Source: Aureliella helgolandensis
Lineage (GTDB): Bacteria; Planctomycetota; Planctomycetia; Pirellulales; Pirellulaceae
NCBI RefSeq assembly: GCF_007752135.1
Contig: NZ_CP036298.1
Coordinates: 3,472,001 to 3,536,000, forward strand
Reading direction: 5' to 3'
DNA length: 64,000 bases
The notes under the pieces were generated by a model. It was not told the origin of the DNA, ran no database searches, and worked only from the letters and a program-made list of their open reading frames with translations. How positions within the stretch are numbered: position 1 is the first letter of the stretch; every line of letters starts with the position of its first letter. This document shows, in pieces, positions 47,087 through 59,000 of the stretch. A program made the translations under genes and the position numbers.

Positions 47087-47652
47087 GTTCGCGATTAGCA
47101 GTCGTGGGGTGTTGATGTTGCGTTTGTGGGCCCCATGGGGCGAGTCCAGTGGCTGCAGAATTACCGCCATGGGCAGTTGTGTCTAGTACTGGTGGAGGGG
47201 GGCGGTGCGGACTGCCGCCTGGGCGCTGTTCCCGCCCCCTAACCTCGATTCTAGCTAGTAAAGTTCGGGGCTGCAGTGGCGGCAATTCTCGGCACGGCAG
47301 ATTCATCCTACTTTGGCGGATGTTCGCCAGTCGAAAATGAGAAATGTATGCGATAATCAGTGCCATGGCGGAAGCGCAACCGTCACTGAGAGTTCTTAGG
47401 GGCAAAACTAGAGCTCTCGTGGAGGTCATCTCACTGTGCACGGTGAGATGACCCCTTTTTTTGCGCTCCTATTGCGTATTCCGATGTTCAATGCACTCCA
47501 GTCTCAACCCGCAAGCTGGAGGGACGCCCCCTGCTGCCAGCCATCGCCAGCAGACTCTTAGCGTGCCTGTCGTCCTGCTGCTATTCCATCTAAACTATAG
47601 TACATGTACTTCGTGGAATAGGATTTGTGTACCGAGATTCGGATAGCTCCCA
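47087..47652. other. Intergenic region containing an isolated terminator
   Basis: There is no gene. The only strong element is the + strand terminator at 47424-47463. Because the flanking upstream gene is on the minus strand, that terminator must end an unannotated + transcript, either a small RNA from roughly 47340 or a leader for the gene at 47653. Confidence 0.5.
47424..47463 (+). terminator. Orphan rho-independent terminator
   Basis: GGTCATCTCAC (47424-47434) and GTGAGATGACC (47443-47453) form a perfect 11-bp stem with an 8-nt loop, followed by CC and eight Ts. No + strand gene lies directly upstream, so a small RNA or attenuated leader is implied. Confidence 0.85.
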
Positions 47653-48663
47653 ATGGCTAGTAGCGAACGACTTCAGCGACGTGGAATGCCTGAACTCCCG
47701 GAAACCAGGAGTGGTTTACGCAGTCTGCCGGCTTGGGCGATTTCGCTAATATTCCATTGCACGCTGGTCGTGACACTCGGGGCGCTGTGGACGGCCGGAC
47801 CACGCGGAACGGGGGAATCAAGAGATCGTCCCGTGGGGGTCGCCATGGTCTACGAGGCGGCCGGCGGCGAGGCGTACCGACTTACTGAGTCGAGTGGCAA
47901 TTCTAGCGCAGCCGCAAGTTCACCAGCTACTGCTGTCGTTGAAAGCAGTCTGCCCGATAGCGTTGGTGACGTCTTCAGTTCGGCCGAACAATCATTGCTC
48001 GCCGGGCTTCTCCCGGGTGACTCCTCCGCTGCTGGAAACGCCGCGGCGGCGGCCGGTGGAATCGGGCTTGCCGACGGCGGCGGTGCCATCGGCGGTAGTC
48101 GCAACGCTCCTAAAACTAAAACAACAGTCTTTGGAATTGAGGGAGAAGGCTCTCGGTTTGTCTATGTCTTCGATCGTTCCGCGAGTATGAATGGCGGCGG
48201 AGGCGCTCCATTGGCGGCAGCTAAAAGAGAGCTCTCTGCCAGTATCGAATCGTTGGGCGAGGCTCAGCAGTTTCAGATCATTTTCTACAATGAAACGCCG
48301 CTCCCCTTCGGTGGTTTAACCAGCCAAGGGCCGCAGATTTTGCGCGGCGTCGACGCTTCGAAACGAGAGGCTTTGCGTTTTGTCCGCAACATTGTTGCCG
48401 AGGGTAGCACGCAGCACATCGATGCATTGCGAATGGCGTTGGCGATGGGGCCCGATGTCGTGTTCTTTCTTACCGATGCCGACCTGCCAGCCCTTTCCGT
48501 AAGGCAGATTTCCGACTTGCAAACGAGAGCAAGTCGTTCAGGCGCTGCGATTCACACCATTCAATTCGGCTCCGGTGGGAAATCCTCTGCAGGCGGTTGG
48601 ATTGAGGTTTTGGCGCTGGGTACTGGCGGGCAGTACCGTTACGTCGATATCAGTAAGCTGTAG
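47653..48663 (+). CDS. Membrane-anchored VWA-domain protein
   Basis: The 336-residue protein has one transmembrane segment (LPAWAISLIFHCTLVVTLGA) near residue 30. A Ser/Ala/Gly-rich linker follows, then a VWA domain from ~155 with the MIDAS motif DRSASMNGGG, plus VVFFLTDADLPAL. It likely binds metal-dependent ligands at the cell surface or periplasm. Function unknown. The start follows the terminator by 190 bp. Confidence 0.75.
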   Translation: MASSERLQRRGMPELPETRSGLRSLPAWAISLIFHCTLVVTLGALWTAGPRGTGESRDRPVGVAMVYEAAGGEAYRLTESSGNSSAAASSPATAVVESSLPDSVGDVFSSAEQSLLAGLLPGDSSAAGNAAAAAGGIGLADGGGAIGGSRNAPKTKTTVFGIEGEGSRFVYVFDRSASMNGGGGAPLAAAKRELSASIESLGEAQQFQIIFYNETPLPFGGLTSQGPQILRGVDASKREALRFVRNIVAEGSTQHIDALRMALAMGPDVVFFLTDADLPALSVRQISDLQTRASRSGAAIHTIQFGSGGKSSAGGWIEVLALGTGGQYRYVDISKL

Positions 48664-49094
48664 GTACCTGGGGCAAAGTCGTGACGCGTCTCGTTTGAGG
48701 GGGGGCAGGGCACGCTGGGCTCGGTGGTGCGAGGGGGCCGCTGGGCCGCTGGGCCGCTGGATCGCGTCGCTGGAGTGGTTTCAGTACTGTTGTTCTTGCT
48801 CCGGGCCGAGTCTTGCGTGAGGCAGCGGGCGCGTGTTCGTCGAGGCTTCGCGCCAAAGCGGGATGGATGAAGCGGGATGGATGAAGCGGGATGGATGAGC
48901 CGGACGCTTGAGGCAAGCTAAGCGTCAGGTGTTGTCGTGCGCTTCGGTTCCAATTTTGCCGCCGATGAAGTGTGGGCTGGCGTGGATGTGGGCTTGGGGT
49001 GCCGACAGATTACCGCGTGCGTTGGTCCATAAAAAAACACCGCCCCAATTGCAGGGCGGTGTTTCTTAAATGTGAACAGTAGGACTAGCCGCGA
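48664..49094. other. Spacer with a short tandem repeat and the rpsA terminator
   Basis: A 14-bp unit close to aagcgggatggatg is repeated about three times near 48852-48897, and ctgggccg is repeated nearby. The rpsA terminator lies at 49030-49064. There is no gene. The repeats are low-complexity rather than CRISPR-like (no spacers). Confidence 0.6.
49030..49064 (-). terminator. Terminator of rpsA
   Basis: On the minus strand an 11-bp stem (AAACACCGCCC/GGGCGGTGTTT, plus 49035-49045 and 49054-49064) is followed by a T-run ending near 49030. It lies about 30 bp after the rpsA stop codon. Confidence 0.9.
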
Positions 49095-50981
<1,887 letters not shown>

Positions 50982-51442
50982 TCTTGACCTAAGAAATCCT
51001 CTCTCATCAATCACTTCCAACACTTCTAGGAATGCAGTGACGTTCGCCTTCAGAGTGCTGAGCAACGGAAGCGGATCGAGGAGGAACCCAAAAAAGAGAA
51101 AAAGTTTCTATTTCACCGCGAGCAGCTGGCACCATGCCTAACCTCTAATCTTCAGCGGTGACGTATTCCGCAAATCTAACACCAGTGGTGATTTGCGGCA
51201 ATATCACCCGGGGCGGGTAAGTCGCAAAATGGCCATTTTCATGATGGGGTGATTCCTCCAGACAGCATCTTCGCGATGTGATGCGTAAGCGTTACACTTT
51301 GAGGCCAGCAGAAAAGCGGCGGAGCGCCGCAGGCAGGATTGGCGGCTAGCAGCGGTTGGCATCCCCGCTACGAATGCGGCATCTTCAAAGGCCTCGCTTC
51401 ATTTGGGCCTTACGTTGGGAACTGATTTTGGGAACAGATTTC
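50982..51442. other. Divergent promoter region of rpsA and rpiB
   Basis: The rpsA gene (minus) and rpiB (plus) start on either side of this stretch. I see no gene, palindromic operator or clear -10/-35 pair that I would assert. The sequence near 51140-51200 is less GC-rich. Both genes probably start from here. Confidence 0.45.
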
Positions 51443-51970
51443 ATGAGTGCATTGCCAGCAAATGGCCTCGCCGTAAGCCGCGTTGCGATAGGTGGAGATC
51501 ACGCCGGTTTTTCGATGAAGAATCTCGTTGGTACCTACCTTAAGCAGCTTGGCATCGCGGAAGTGGTGGATTGCGGCCCCGAGGATGAATGCCCCTGTGA
51601 CTTTCCCGATTTTGCCGAAAAGGTTGCGCGGCTAGTGTTGGCGGGGAAGGTCGATCGAGGGATCCTAATTTGCGGAAGTGGCGTTGGTGTTAGCGTTGCG
51701 GCCAACAAAATACCGGGAATTCACGCTAGTATTTGCCATGACACCTACTCCGCCAGGCAGGGGGTTGAGCACGACGACATGAATGTCTTGTGCGTCGGCG
51801 CCCGGATCATCGGAGAGGAGCTGGTTAAGGAAATCGTACGATCGTTTTTAACGGCTAAGTACTCGCCGCAACCGAGGCACAAGAAGCGGGTCGATAAAAT
51901 CGATGATTTGGAGCGACGCGCGATGGCAGGCGAGTTCAACAACTTGCGTGCGGAACCGTCAGCGTCTTAG
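51443..51970 (+). CDS. rpiB: Ribose 5-phosphate isomerase B
   Basis: The ATG at 51443 (MSALPANGLAVSRVAIGG) gives 175 residues. Motifs include IGGDHAGFSMK, the GILICGSGVGVSVAANKIPG with the catalytic Cys, and IHASICHDTYSARQGVEHDD with substrate-binding residues. It interconverts ribose and ribulose 5-phosphates. A longer start at 51356 adds a non-conserved extension. It lies upstream of the arg genes on the opposite strand. Confidence 0.9.
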   Translation: MSALPANGLAVSRVAIGGDHAGFSMKNLVGTYLKQLGIAEVVDCGPEDECPCDFPDFAEKVARLVLAGKVDRGILICGSGVGVSVAANKIPGIHASICHDTYSARQGVEHDDMNVLCVGARIIGEELVKEIVRSFLTAKYSPQPRHKKRVDKIDDLERRAMAGEFNNLRAEPSAS

Positions 51971-52173
51971 CCCGCCTTTCTCGGCGCGCTAATTCAAGGG
52001 CGTGTTTCGTTTTAACGCGGCGGTCGTTCCCTACAGTTGCCGAGTAGCAGCAACCATCCCGGCGTGCGCACACTGCGATTTAACAGGCCGGTTCGATGGA
52101 GGGTTGGGACGAATGCGGTGCGGTGGCCGGAGAATTTGTAGAGGCCAATCTTCCTGCCCCTCTGGCGACTGGT

Positions 52174-53148
52174 TCAGGAAGTGCCGATGGGGAGCTCAAT
52201 GCCCTCCTGCTCGAGCTCGCTGGCAGACAAGTGTCCGTGTTGCAATGCCAGCCAGATGAGCAAGCCCTTCTGCGCGTGCATCCGATTGCCGGCTTGATCT
52301 ACGATAAGACTGTCCGGTCCATCGATGACTTCATCGGTAACTTCTTCCCCCCTCCGAGCTGGCAAACAGTGCAGTAGTTTGCAGCCTGCGGGTGCGTGGG
52401 ACATCAGTTTCCCGTTGACTTGGTAGGGTGCGAAGGCCTGCTGTCGAGCTTCGGCTTCCGCCTCTTGCCCCATGCTGGTCCATACATCAGTGTAGGCAAA
52501 GTCTGCTCCGTGCATGCCGGTTGCGATATCCTCCGTTTGCTCAATGTCCGCGTTCGGGTAACGGTCGCTAATCTCACTCAGGATCTGGGAATCCATGAAG
52601 TGAGATTGAGGGCCGAGCAATCGAAATCGCATGCCGACCATAGCGCATGCCAACGCCATGGAGTAAGCGACATTGTTGCCGTCGCCGACGAATGTGACCT
52701 GTCTGCCAACCATCGATCCGGTGGCTTGTCGAACCGTCAGCAAGTCCGCTAGCGCCTGGCAGGGGTGCGATTTGTCGGTGAGTCCGTTGATGATCGGAAC
52801 GCAGTTGAAGCTTGCGAGTTCCAGCAACGATTCGTGGGATTTGGCGCGGCACACCACGTAATCGGTGTACTGGGAAAGCACTTGGATGAAGTCGCTGGTC
52901 TTCTCCCGCTTTTGCCATCCAACTTCAGAACCTAAGAACATCGCTGTTCCGCCAAGCTGGCTAATGCCTGCTTCGAAGCTTACGCGCGTTCGTAGACTCG
53001 GCTTCTCGAATAGCAACGCCAGCACGCGGCGGGCGAGCCAAGCGGGACGGCGCCCGGACAGCAAGACTCCCTTGACCTGTTCGGAGATCGAAAGGATCGT
53101 TTGGAGTTCTTGTTGGCTAATATCAAATAGTGAAAGCAAGTGTCTCAC
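52174..53148 (-). CDS. argF: Ornithine carbamoyltransferase
   Basis: The 324-residue enzyme has the carbamoyl-phosphate site FEKPSLRTRVSFEAG (SxRT type), HPCQALADLLTV and HCLPARRGEEV. It makes citrulline from ornithine and carbamoyl phosphate. It is the last of three minus-strand arginine genes (argB, argD, argF) and starts 88 bp after argD. Length is usual for OTCase. Confidence 0.93.
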   Translation of the reverse strand: MRHLLSLFDISQQELQTILSISEQVKGVLLSGRRPAWLARRVLALLFEKPSLRTRVSFEAGISQLGGTAMFLGSEVGWQKREKTSDFIQVLSQYTDYVVCRAKSHESLLELASFNCVPIINGLTDKSHPCQALADLLTVRQATGSMVGRQVTFVGDGNNVAYSMALACAMVGMRFRLLGPQSHFMDSQILSEISDRYPNADIEQTEDIATGMHGADFAYTDVWTSMGQEAEAEARQQAFAPYQVNGKLMSHAPAGCKLLHCLPARRGEEVTDEVIDGPDSLIVDQAGNRMHAQKGLLIWLALQHGHLSASELEQEGIELPIGTS

Positions 53149-53236
53149 GATGGAATTTCCGTTCTACGACATAGGCTTGCACTCGACCGCCAATCTGTGC
53201 GGTGTGTGCAAGGCAATTGAGTACCTGATGATGGAT

Positions 53237-54469
53237 TTAACCGGCTGCAGTGGCTTGCGGATCGCCCGCACTGGCTGCATGCTCCAGAATTACTTGGGTG
53301 AGGATCTGCATTCCCTGATCAATTTGGTCAAGTTCAACGTTCATGGCTGGCAGCAACCGGATGACATTCGACTGGGTGCAGTTGACTAACAGTCCCTCCT
53401 CCAAGCACTTGGCGACAATCGGTGCGCCTTCGAATTCTAATTCGATACCAATCATCATCCCTGCTTGTCGAATCTCGCGTACATGGTCGCATTGCTCTGA
53501 CAATGTATTGAGATGTTCAGCAAAGCGTTGGGCACCCTGGTTTGCGCGCTCTAGCAGACCGTCTTGCTCGATCGTCTCTAACATGGCGATTCCGGCAACG
53601 GCTGCAATCGGGTTTCCACCAAAAGTGCTGGCATGCATCCCCGGCCGCAGGCTGGAAGCGATCTCACGGTTGGCCAGCATGGCTCCTCCGGCAATTCCGG
53701 CGCAGAGTGATTTTGCGAGGGTCATAATATCGGGTTCGACTCCGAAATACTGGTACCCGTACCATTGTCCGGTCCTGCCACAGCCGGTTTGAACCTCATC
53801 GAATATCAGCAGCAAATTATGCTTGTCGGCTAGTTCACGAAGACCTTGCAAGTAGTCGGCTCCTGGGATCCGCACGCCACCTTCGCCCTGGATGGGTTCC
53901 AGCATAATTGCACACGTTGCGGAGTCGATTCGTTTCTCGACTTCCGCCAAATCGCCGTAGGGAGCATAGGTGAAACCAGCTAGCATGGGCCCCAGTCCGG
54001 CGTGGTAGGCCGGTTGGGCTGTAGCCGCCAGGGATCCCATCGTTCGCCCGTGAAAGCCACCTTGAAAAGTAATGATTTTGTAGCGATCGGGGCCATGATG
54101 CAGCCTGGCTAGTTTGATGGCGGCTTCATTCGCTTCGGCTCCGCTATTGCAGAAAAACGCCTGTGCGTCGAAAGCGCGTTCAACCAGCATTTGGGCCCAC
54201 AGACCTTGTGATTCCATGTGCCACGTGTTGGGGACATGGATCAGCTCGGCCACTTGCTGCTGTACCGCCTGGACAACTCTTGGAGGGCAGTGCCCCAGCA
54301 GATTGCAGCCCCAACCGGGGAAAAAGTCGAGATATTCGCGGCCCTCGCTATCCCAGATTCGTGAGCCCTCACCACGCACTAAATTGACCGGATAGCGTCG
54401 GTAGTTGCCAATGACGTATTGTTCGAAGAGGCGTTGGGTGTCAGCTGAACTCAAGTGTTGTAGCGACAT
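53237..54469 (-). CDS. argD: Acetylornithine aminotransferase
   Basis: The 410-residue class-III aminotransferase carries the PLP-binding LIFDEVQTGCGRTG and the Lys in TLAKSLCAGIAGG. Substrate region blocks include FPGWGCNLLGHCPP and ITFQGGFHGRTMGSLA. It converts N-acetylglutamate semialdehyde to acetylornithine. It lies between argB and argF. A terminator-like hairpin lies ahead of it. Confidence 0.93.
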   Translation of the reverse strand: MSLQHLSSADTQRLFEQYVIGNYRRYPVNLVRGEGSRIWDSEGREYLDFFPGWGCNLLGHCPPRVVQAVQQQVAELIHVPNTWHMESQGLWAQMLVERAFDAQAFFCNSGAEANEAAIKLARLHHGPDRYKIITFQGGFHGRTMGSLAATAQPAYHAGLGPMLAGFTYAPYGDLAEVEKRIDSATCAIMLEPIQGEGGVRIPGADYLQGLRELADKHNLLLIFDEVQTGCGRTGQWYGYQYFGVEPDIMTLAKSLCAGIAGGAMLANREIASSLRPGMHASTFGGNPIAAVAGIAMLETIEQDGLLERANQGAQRFAEHLNTLSEQCDHVREIRQAGMMIGIELEFEGAPIVAKCLEEGLLVNCTQSNVIRLLPAMNVELDQIDQGMQILTQVILEHAASAGDPQATAAG

Positions 54470-54488
54470 GAAATTTTCACTTGCAATT

Positions 54489-54514
54489 AAAAAAGGCAGC
54501 GCTAAACGGCTGCC
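54489..54514 (-). terminator. Terminator-like hairpin between argB and argD
   Basis: On the minus strand GGCAGC (plus 54509-54514) and GCTGCC (plus 54495-54500) pair around an 8-nt loop and are followed by six Ts (54494-54489). It follows argB by ~55 bp and precedes argD by ~20 bp, so it could attenuate argD-argF expression or reduce it relative to argB. The stem is short (6 bp), so full termination is not certain. Confidence 0.75.
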
Positions 54515-54569
54515 AATATGAGGTTGTAGTTACTTGGATCCAACTCGTTTGACGTAATTTCTGGTCCGA

Positions 54570-55490
54570 TTAGTTTACTGGGCTATCGGCAATCACTGCG
54601 GGGGGGCTCGTGCGGTGTTGTACCAGCTCGGTTCCGACGCCGCTGGTTGTGTAAATTTCAAGCAACAACGAGTGTCGTAACTTGCCGTCGATGATATGCA
54701 CCTTCCGCACTCCTCGCTGGAGTGTGGAGATGCAAGCTTCGATCTTGGGGATCATGCCAGCATCAATAATGCCGTCTTTTATCAGCTGCTGCGCTTCGGC
54801 GGATGTCAAGGAGTTAATGCGGGTGGCTGGATCCTTCTTGTCACGTCGGACTCCGTTGACGTCGCTGAGGAAAATCAACTTCTCAGCTCCCAAGGCTTCC
54901 GCAACGGCCATGGCGGCAGTATCAGCGTTCACGTTGAACTTTTGGCCCGTGCCGTCAATACACATCGAAGGAATGACGGGGACCTGATTGGCGTAGCTTA
55001 TACTTTCAATAACGGCTCGATCGACGTGAGTCACTTTGCCGACGAACCCTAGGTCAATTTGCTGCCCTCCGTCCTCCAACAGTAGCTTCTCACCCGTCAG
55101 GACATTGGTATCCGCTGCAAAGTTCAGGTTGACAGCTCGCCCACCCAATCGCTCGATCTCATCGGTCAGGAACTGGGTGATTTCACCGGCCAAGACTCGC
55201 TCCACGATATCCAGCGTCGCTTCGTCTGTGACACGCCGACCGTTGATCCACTGCGATTCCAGCCGGGCCTCTTCCATGGCGCGATTGATGTTCGGACCCC
55301 CGCCATGGACAATCACCGGCTTCATACCGACTGTTTCCATGAAGATAACGTCGAGCAAAAGATGCCGGATCGCTTCCGTATCTTCTAGGAGACTACCTCC
55401 CAGCTTAATCACGGTCGTCTTGCCACGAAAACGACGGATCCAGCCCATCGCTTCAATTAGAGTATCTGCCTTAGCAATAGCATCTTGCAC
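54570..55490 (-). CDS. argB: Acetylglutamate kinase
   Basis: The 306-residue kinase shows [13 protein letters not shown] near the N-terminus, [18 protein letters not shown], and [20 protein letters not shown]. It phosphorylates N-acetylglutamate in arginine synthesis and is often feedback inhibited. It heads the minus-strand arginine group. Confidence 0.93.
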   Translation of the reverse strand: MQDAIAKADTLIEAMGWIRRFRGKTTVIKLGGSLLEDTEAIRHLLLDVIFMETVGMKPVIVHGGGPNINRAMEEARLESQWINGRRVTDEATLDIVERVLAGEITQFLTDEIERLGGRAVNLNFAADTNVLTGEKLLLEDGGQQIDLGFVGKVTHVDRAVIESISYANQVPVIPSMCIDGTGQKFNVNADTAAMAVAEALGAEKLIFLSDVNGVRRDKKDPATRINSLTSAEAQQLIKDGIIDAGMIPKIEACISTLQRGVRKVHIIDGKLRHSLLLEIYTTSGVGTELVQHRTSPPAVIADSPVN

Positions 55491-56038
55491 TTTGAATCAT
55501 TAACTTTCGCTGGACTGACTAGCGTGCGAATCGCGAACCTTCGCTACCTGATGCGAATTGGCTCGCGGCGGCAGTTTACTTCTGTCCATCAACGCAACGA
55601 GGGGCTCGTAGCCAGTTCCTGGCTCGATCCCCCGCGTTGGGTGGCTTAGTAGTTCGCAATTTAGTAAGGGCCCAATGCTAAACCAGAGTTAAGCTTGGCG
55701 TCAATCTACTAAGGGACGACAAGGCCGGTTCTTCCAGGAATTTCTCGCGGTCTACTACCTGTATTTCGGAGTGCGTTCACCCCCTGGTTTGCACCGATGA
55801 GTCGATTGTGCTGATTGTACCGCTTGGGGAATTCTCCAATAAACGGAATGCTTTACCCCCATAATTGGCCTATGGCCGGTTTTTGCCTAGTTAGACTAGG
55901 CTTGCCAGGTTGGCTGTTGTGCGGATTTCTTTCCAAACGCGAGCTCCGGGAGTGCCCTGATGTTTGGCCTCCTTTCAGACGCCAGTGCCTGGCTCAGCAC
56001 CTGCCCCTGCTTGCTAGAGTTTTACGAGATTTCCCACC
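55491..56038. other. Spacer between argB and the giant surface protein gene
   Basis: The two flanking genes start on opposite strands, so both promoters probably lie here. The region shows no gene and no obvious operators. Neither an ArgR-type palindrome nor a tRNA was found. Confidence 0.45.
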
Positions 56039-59000
56039 ATGCCGAGACTTTCTGCTTCCAGAATCTGTCAGCGTTTGACATCCCTTCGTAGGGAGGGGCT
56101 TTTCAAAAAAAAGACCCGTAGGGCCGCTTCCCGCGTCACTCGTTTCGAGCAGCTGGAGCATCGGCGAGTTCTGGCGGCAGCGATTTGGCATAACGTTTCC
56201 AATCGTTTGAACGTCAATGGAGACAGTGGCGGCTTCGTCAGCCCACTCGATGCGCTGCTGGTGATCAACGAACTCAACGGCCGCAATATCAGCGATCCAC
56301 TCTCTGGAGTATTGCCCAAACAGGTCGAGAGCACCGACGGCGTGGGCTACTTGGATGTTAGCTGCGACGGCTACGTGGCTCCCATCGATGCGCTGCTGGT
56401 GATTGACTACTTGAATGCCCAAGGTTCCGAGGAGCCGCGTGGTGCCCTGGAATTGGGGACGGGCCTCTACCCTGCCCTGGCTTGCTCGCCGCAATTGCAG
56501 GAACAGACTCAGTTCGCGACGGAGTTTGTCCGTGAATTCACTCTACCGAACGATTCGACGGCGCTCCGCATCAGCTTTCAAGCCCCCGAGTTTGACTTGG
56601 AGAGTCGTCGGAGCATTCGCGATGCGTTTGAAATCGAGGTGACCGACTTCCAAGGTAATCCACTCTCGTTCCCCTATTCCTCCGGTCGTGACGCGGTTTA
56701 CAACTGGAGCGAAGACTTAGAGCCTGTATTCGGCGCGGGCGTCTCCACGACGACTGAACCGAGTGGGGCAGATTCCACGGCCACGATCAACTTGTCGGGC
56801 TTAGCGGCAGGGACGCAAGTTCGCGTAACGACACGGCTGGTGAACAACGATGGTGATGACGATACCAGTACCCTCATTCGTGGTTTTGAATTTGTCGATG
56901 CTTTGCTGCCGGCCCCCGAAGGTGTCAGCGCTAGTTCGCAGAGCACCCGTGAGCTTGCTCCGTTAGATTTTTCGAAGTTGCAAGACTTGAGTGGTAGTTT
57001 CGCGGCCAGCTACGGCCGGACCAGCCTGGCTGGAGACAACACGGAATTGGTGACCGAGTTGATGGTGACCAACCTCAGCAGTCAGGCTGTCACGGGGCGT
57101 TTGTTGGTGGCCATCGATAACGTCTCGGAGCTGGACGTGCATGCCATGCATCCGGATGGCTTTTTGCAAGATGGTCGCCCCTACTTTGACTTGACCTCCG
57201 AGATGGATGGTCAGCCGCTGGCTCCTGGTGCCAGCATTCGTTCTCGTGAGATCCGATTTCTGAATGAGAGTGGCGACCGTTTCAGCTACAAGCTGAGTAC
57301 TCTGGGGACACTCAATGTGGCCCCGAGCGGATTTAGCTCCACCCCCGTCGATTCGATCGAAGCGGGCAACGAGTACCGCTACGCGGCGCACGCCACCGAT
57401 CCAGACGGTCAGACTCTGACCTATTCGATGCTAGTGGGGCCCGAGAGGGCTACGATCGATCCGGCAACCGGCGTATTGCAGTGGTCCACGGACCAAGCGG
57501 ACATTGGTTCACATCGTATTACGCTGCGCGCCACCGATCCATTTGGACTGTACGTCGAGCAGAGCTATACCATTACCGTTCATGCGACCTTGCAAAATCG
57601 TCCACCGAATTTTGTGAGTGATCCGGTCACCGAGGCGATCGCGTCGAGTGGATTTGAAATCACGACCGTCGCCACAGGAGCCGGACCTGCAGGCGTCTCA
57701 GTCATCAATGGCTTCCGCGGTCCAGGGTTGGTGACGCTCAACGCGGGTGATCAGTCACTTTCGCAAATTGATTCACTTGGCAACGATCTCTTTGACTTGC
57801 CGATCCGAGTGTCCGTTGGCGAGCCAGCTCCGACTGGTCAAGTGCTGCGTAGCGGCTATAGCGTCGACGTTGGGCTCCCTGCATTCGAGAGCACATTCGA
57901 TAGGAACGCAATTAGTGGCATGGACCAGGCGGATCTCAATGGCGATGGGACGCTTGATCTGGTGGTCTCAGGTTTAGTATTTGATTGGCTGCCGACGCAA
58001 ACCTATCAACAGCTGATCAACGTGACGTTGGGCAACCCCGATGGTACGTTCGGCGAAGCGATCACAGTGGGAGAGTTACCGGCAAAGGGTAACTCGAAAT
58101 ACAGCACGCTTCGGGTGGCGGATTTCGACAACGACGGTGACTTCGACATACTCACGACGGATGGTGAGACATCGACGATGCACTTTCTTCGTGGCAATGG
58201 GCAGGGGGATTTCGCAGATGCGGTTTCGACAACCTTGACGACGAACCTCTACAACTTTAAGTCAGTGGATCTCGATCAAGACGGCAACCTCGATCTGGTG
58301 GGTATGTCGAATACGCAAAAGGAACTCGGCTACATGCTTGGGCGTGGAGACGGCACGTTCGATGACTTTGTGACTGTCTATGGCGATCCTGCCGGTCCAC
58401 TGATTTCTTCTTATTTTGGGCCAGCACGCAATTACGCGGTCGCGGACATGGATGGCGACGGCGATCGAGATATCGTGTTGGGCGATTTCGGTGAATTAAG
58501 CATCACAGTGATGTCCAACGATGGAGCTTTGGGTTTTAGTGTTGCAGCAACGCTGGATGCGGTAAATCCATTCTATCCGTATGCTTCCCCGGGGCCGCCC
58601 AAGCAGATGTTTGCCGTTTTCCTTGGTGATTTCAATGGAGACAGCCATGAAGATATCGCCTACGGGTCGCTTTATGGTTCGTCAAGCCGCTCCGGCGGAC
58701 TAGGAGTCTATCTTGGCGATGGAAGCGGCACGAACTTTACCTATCAAGATGGTGCCGACGCGATCGTCAATTTCCCCGATAATGCGGCGGGCAATGGCGA
58801 TCCTGTTGATATCGACAACGACGGTGATTTGGACATCGTCGTCGCAAGTAGTCGTGGTGGAACCGGCTCAGCAGGGCAAATGCCGTCGGTGTTGATCAAT
58901 CGAGGTGACGGCACGTTCACTACCACCAATTTGACACTACCTGCCTTCGGCGAATCGTCGTATGCATTCACAAACAACGAATCAAACGCGAAGGGAGTGC

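Noticed and set aside
48852-48897. Tandem repeats near rpsA considered as CRISPR
   Set aside because: The units are adjacent without spacers and only about three copies, so it is a simple tandem repeat.
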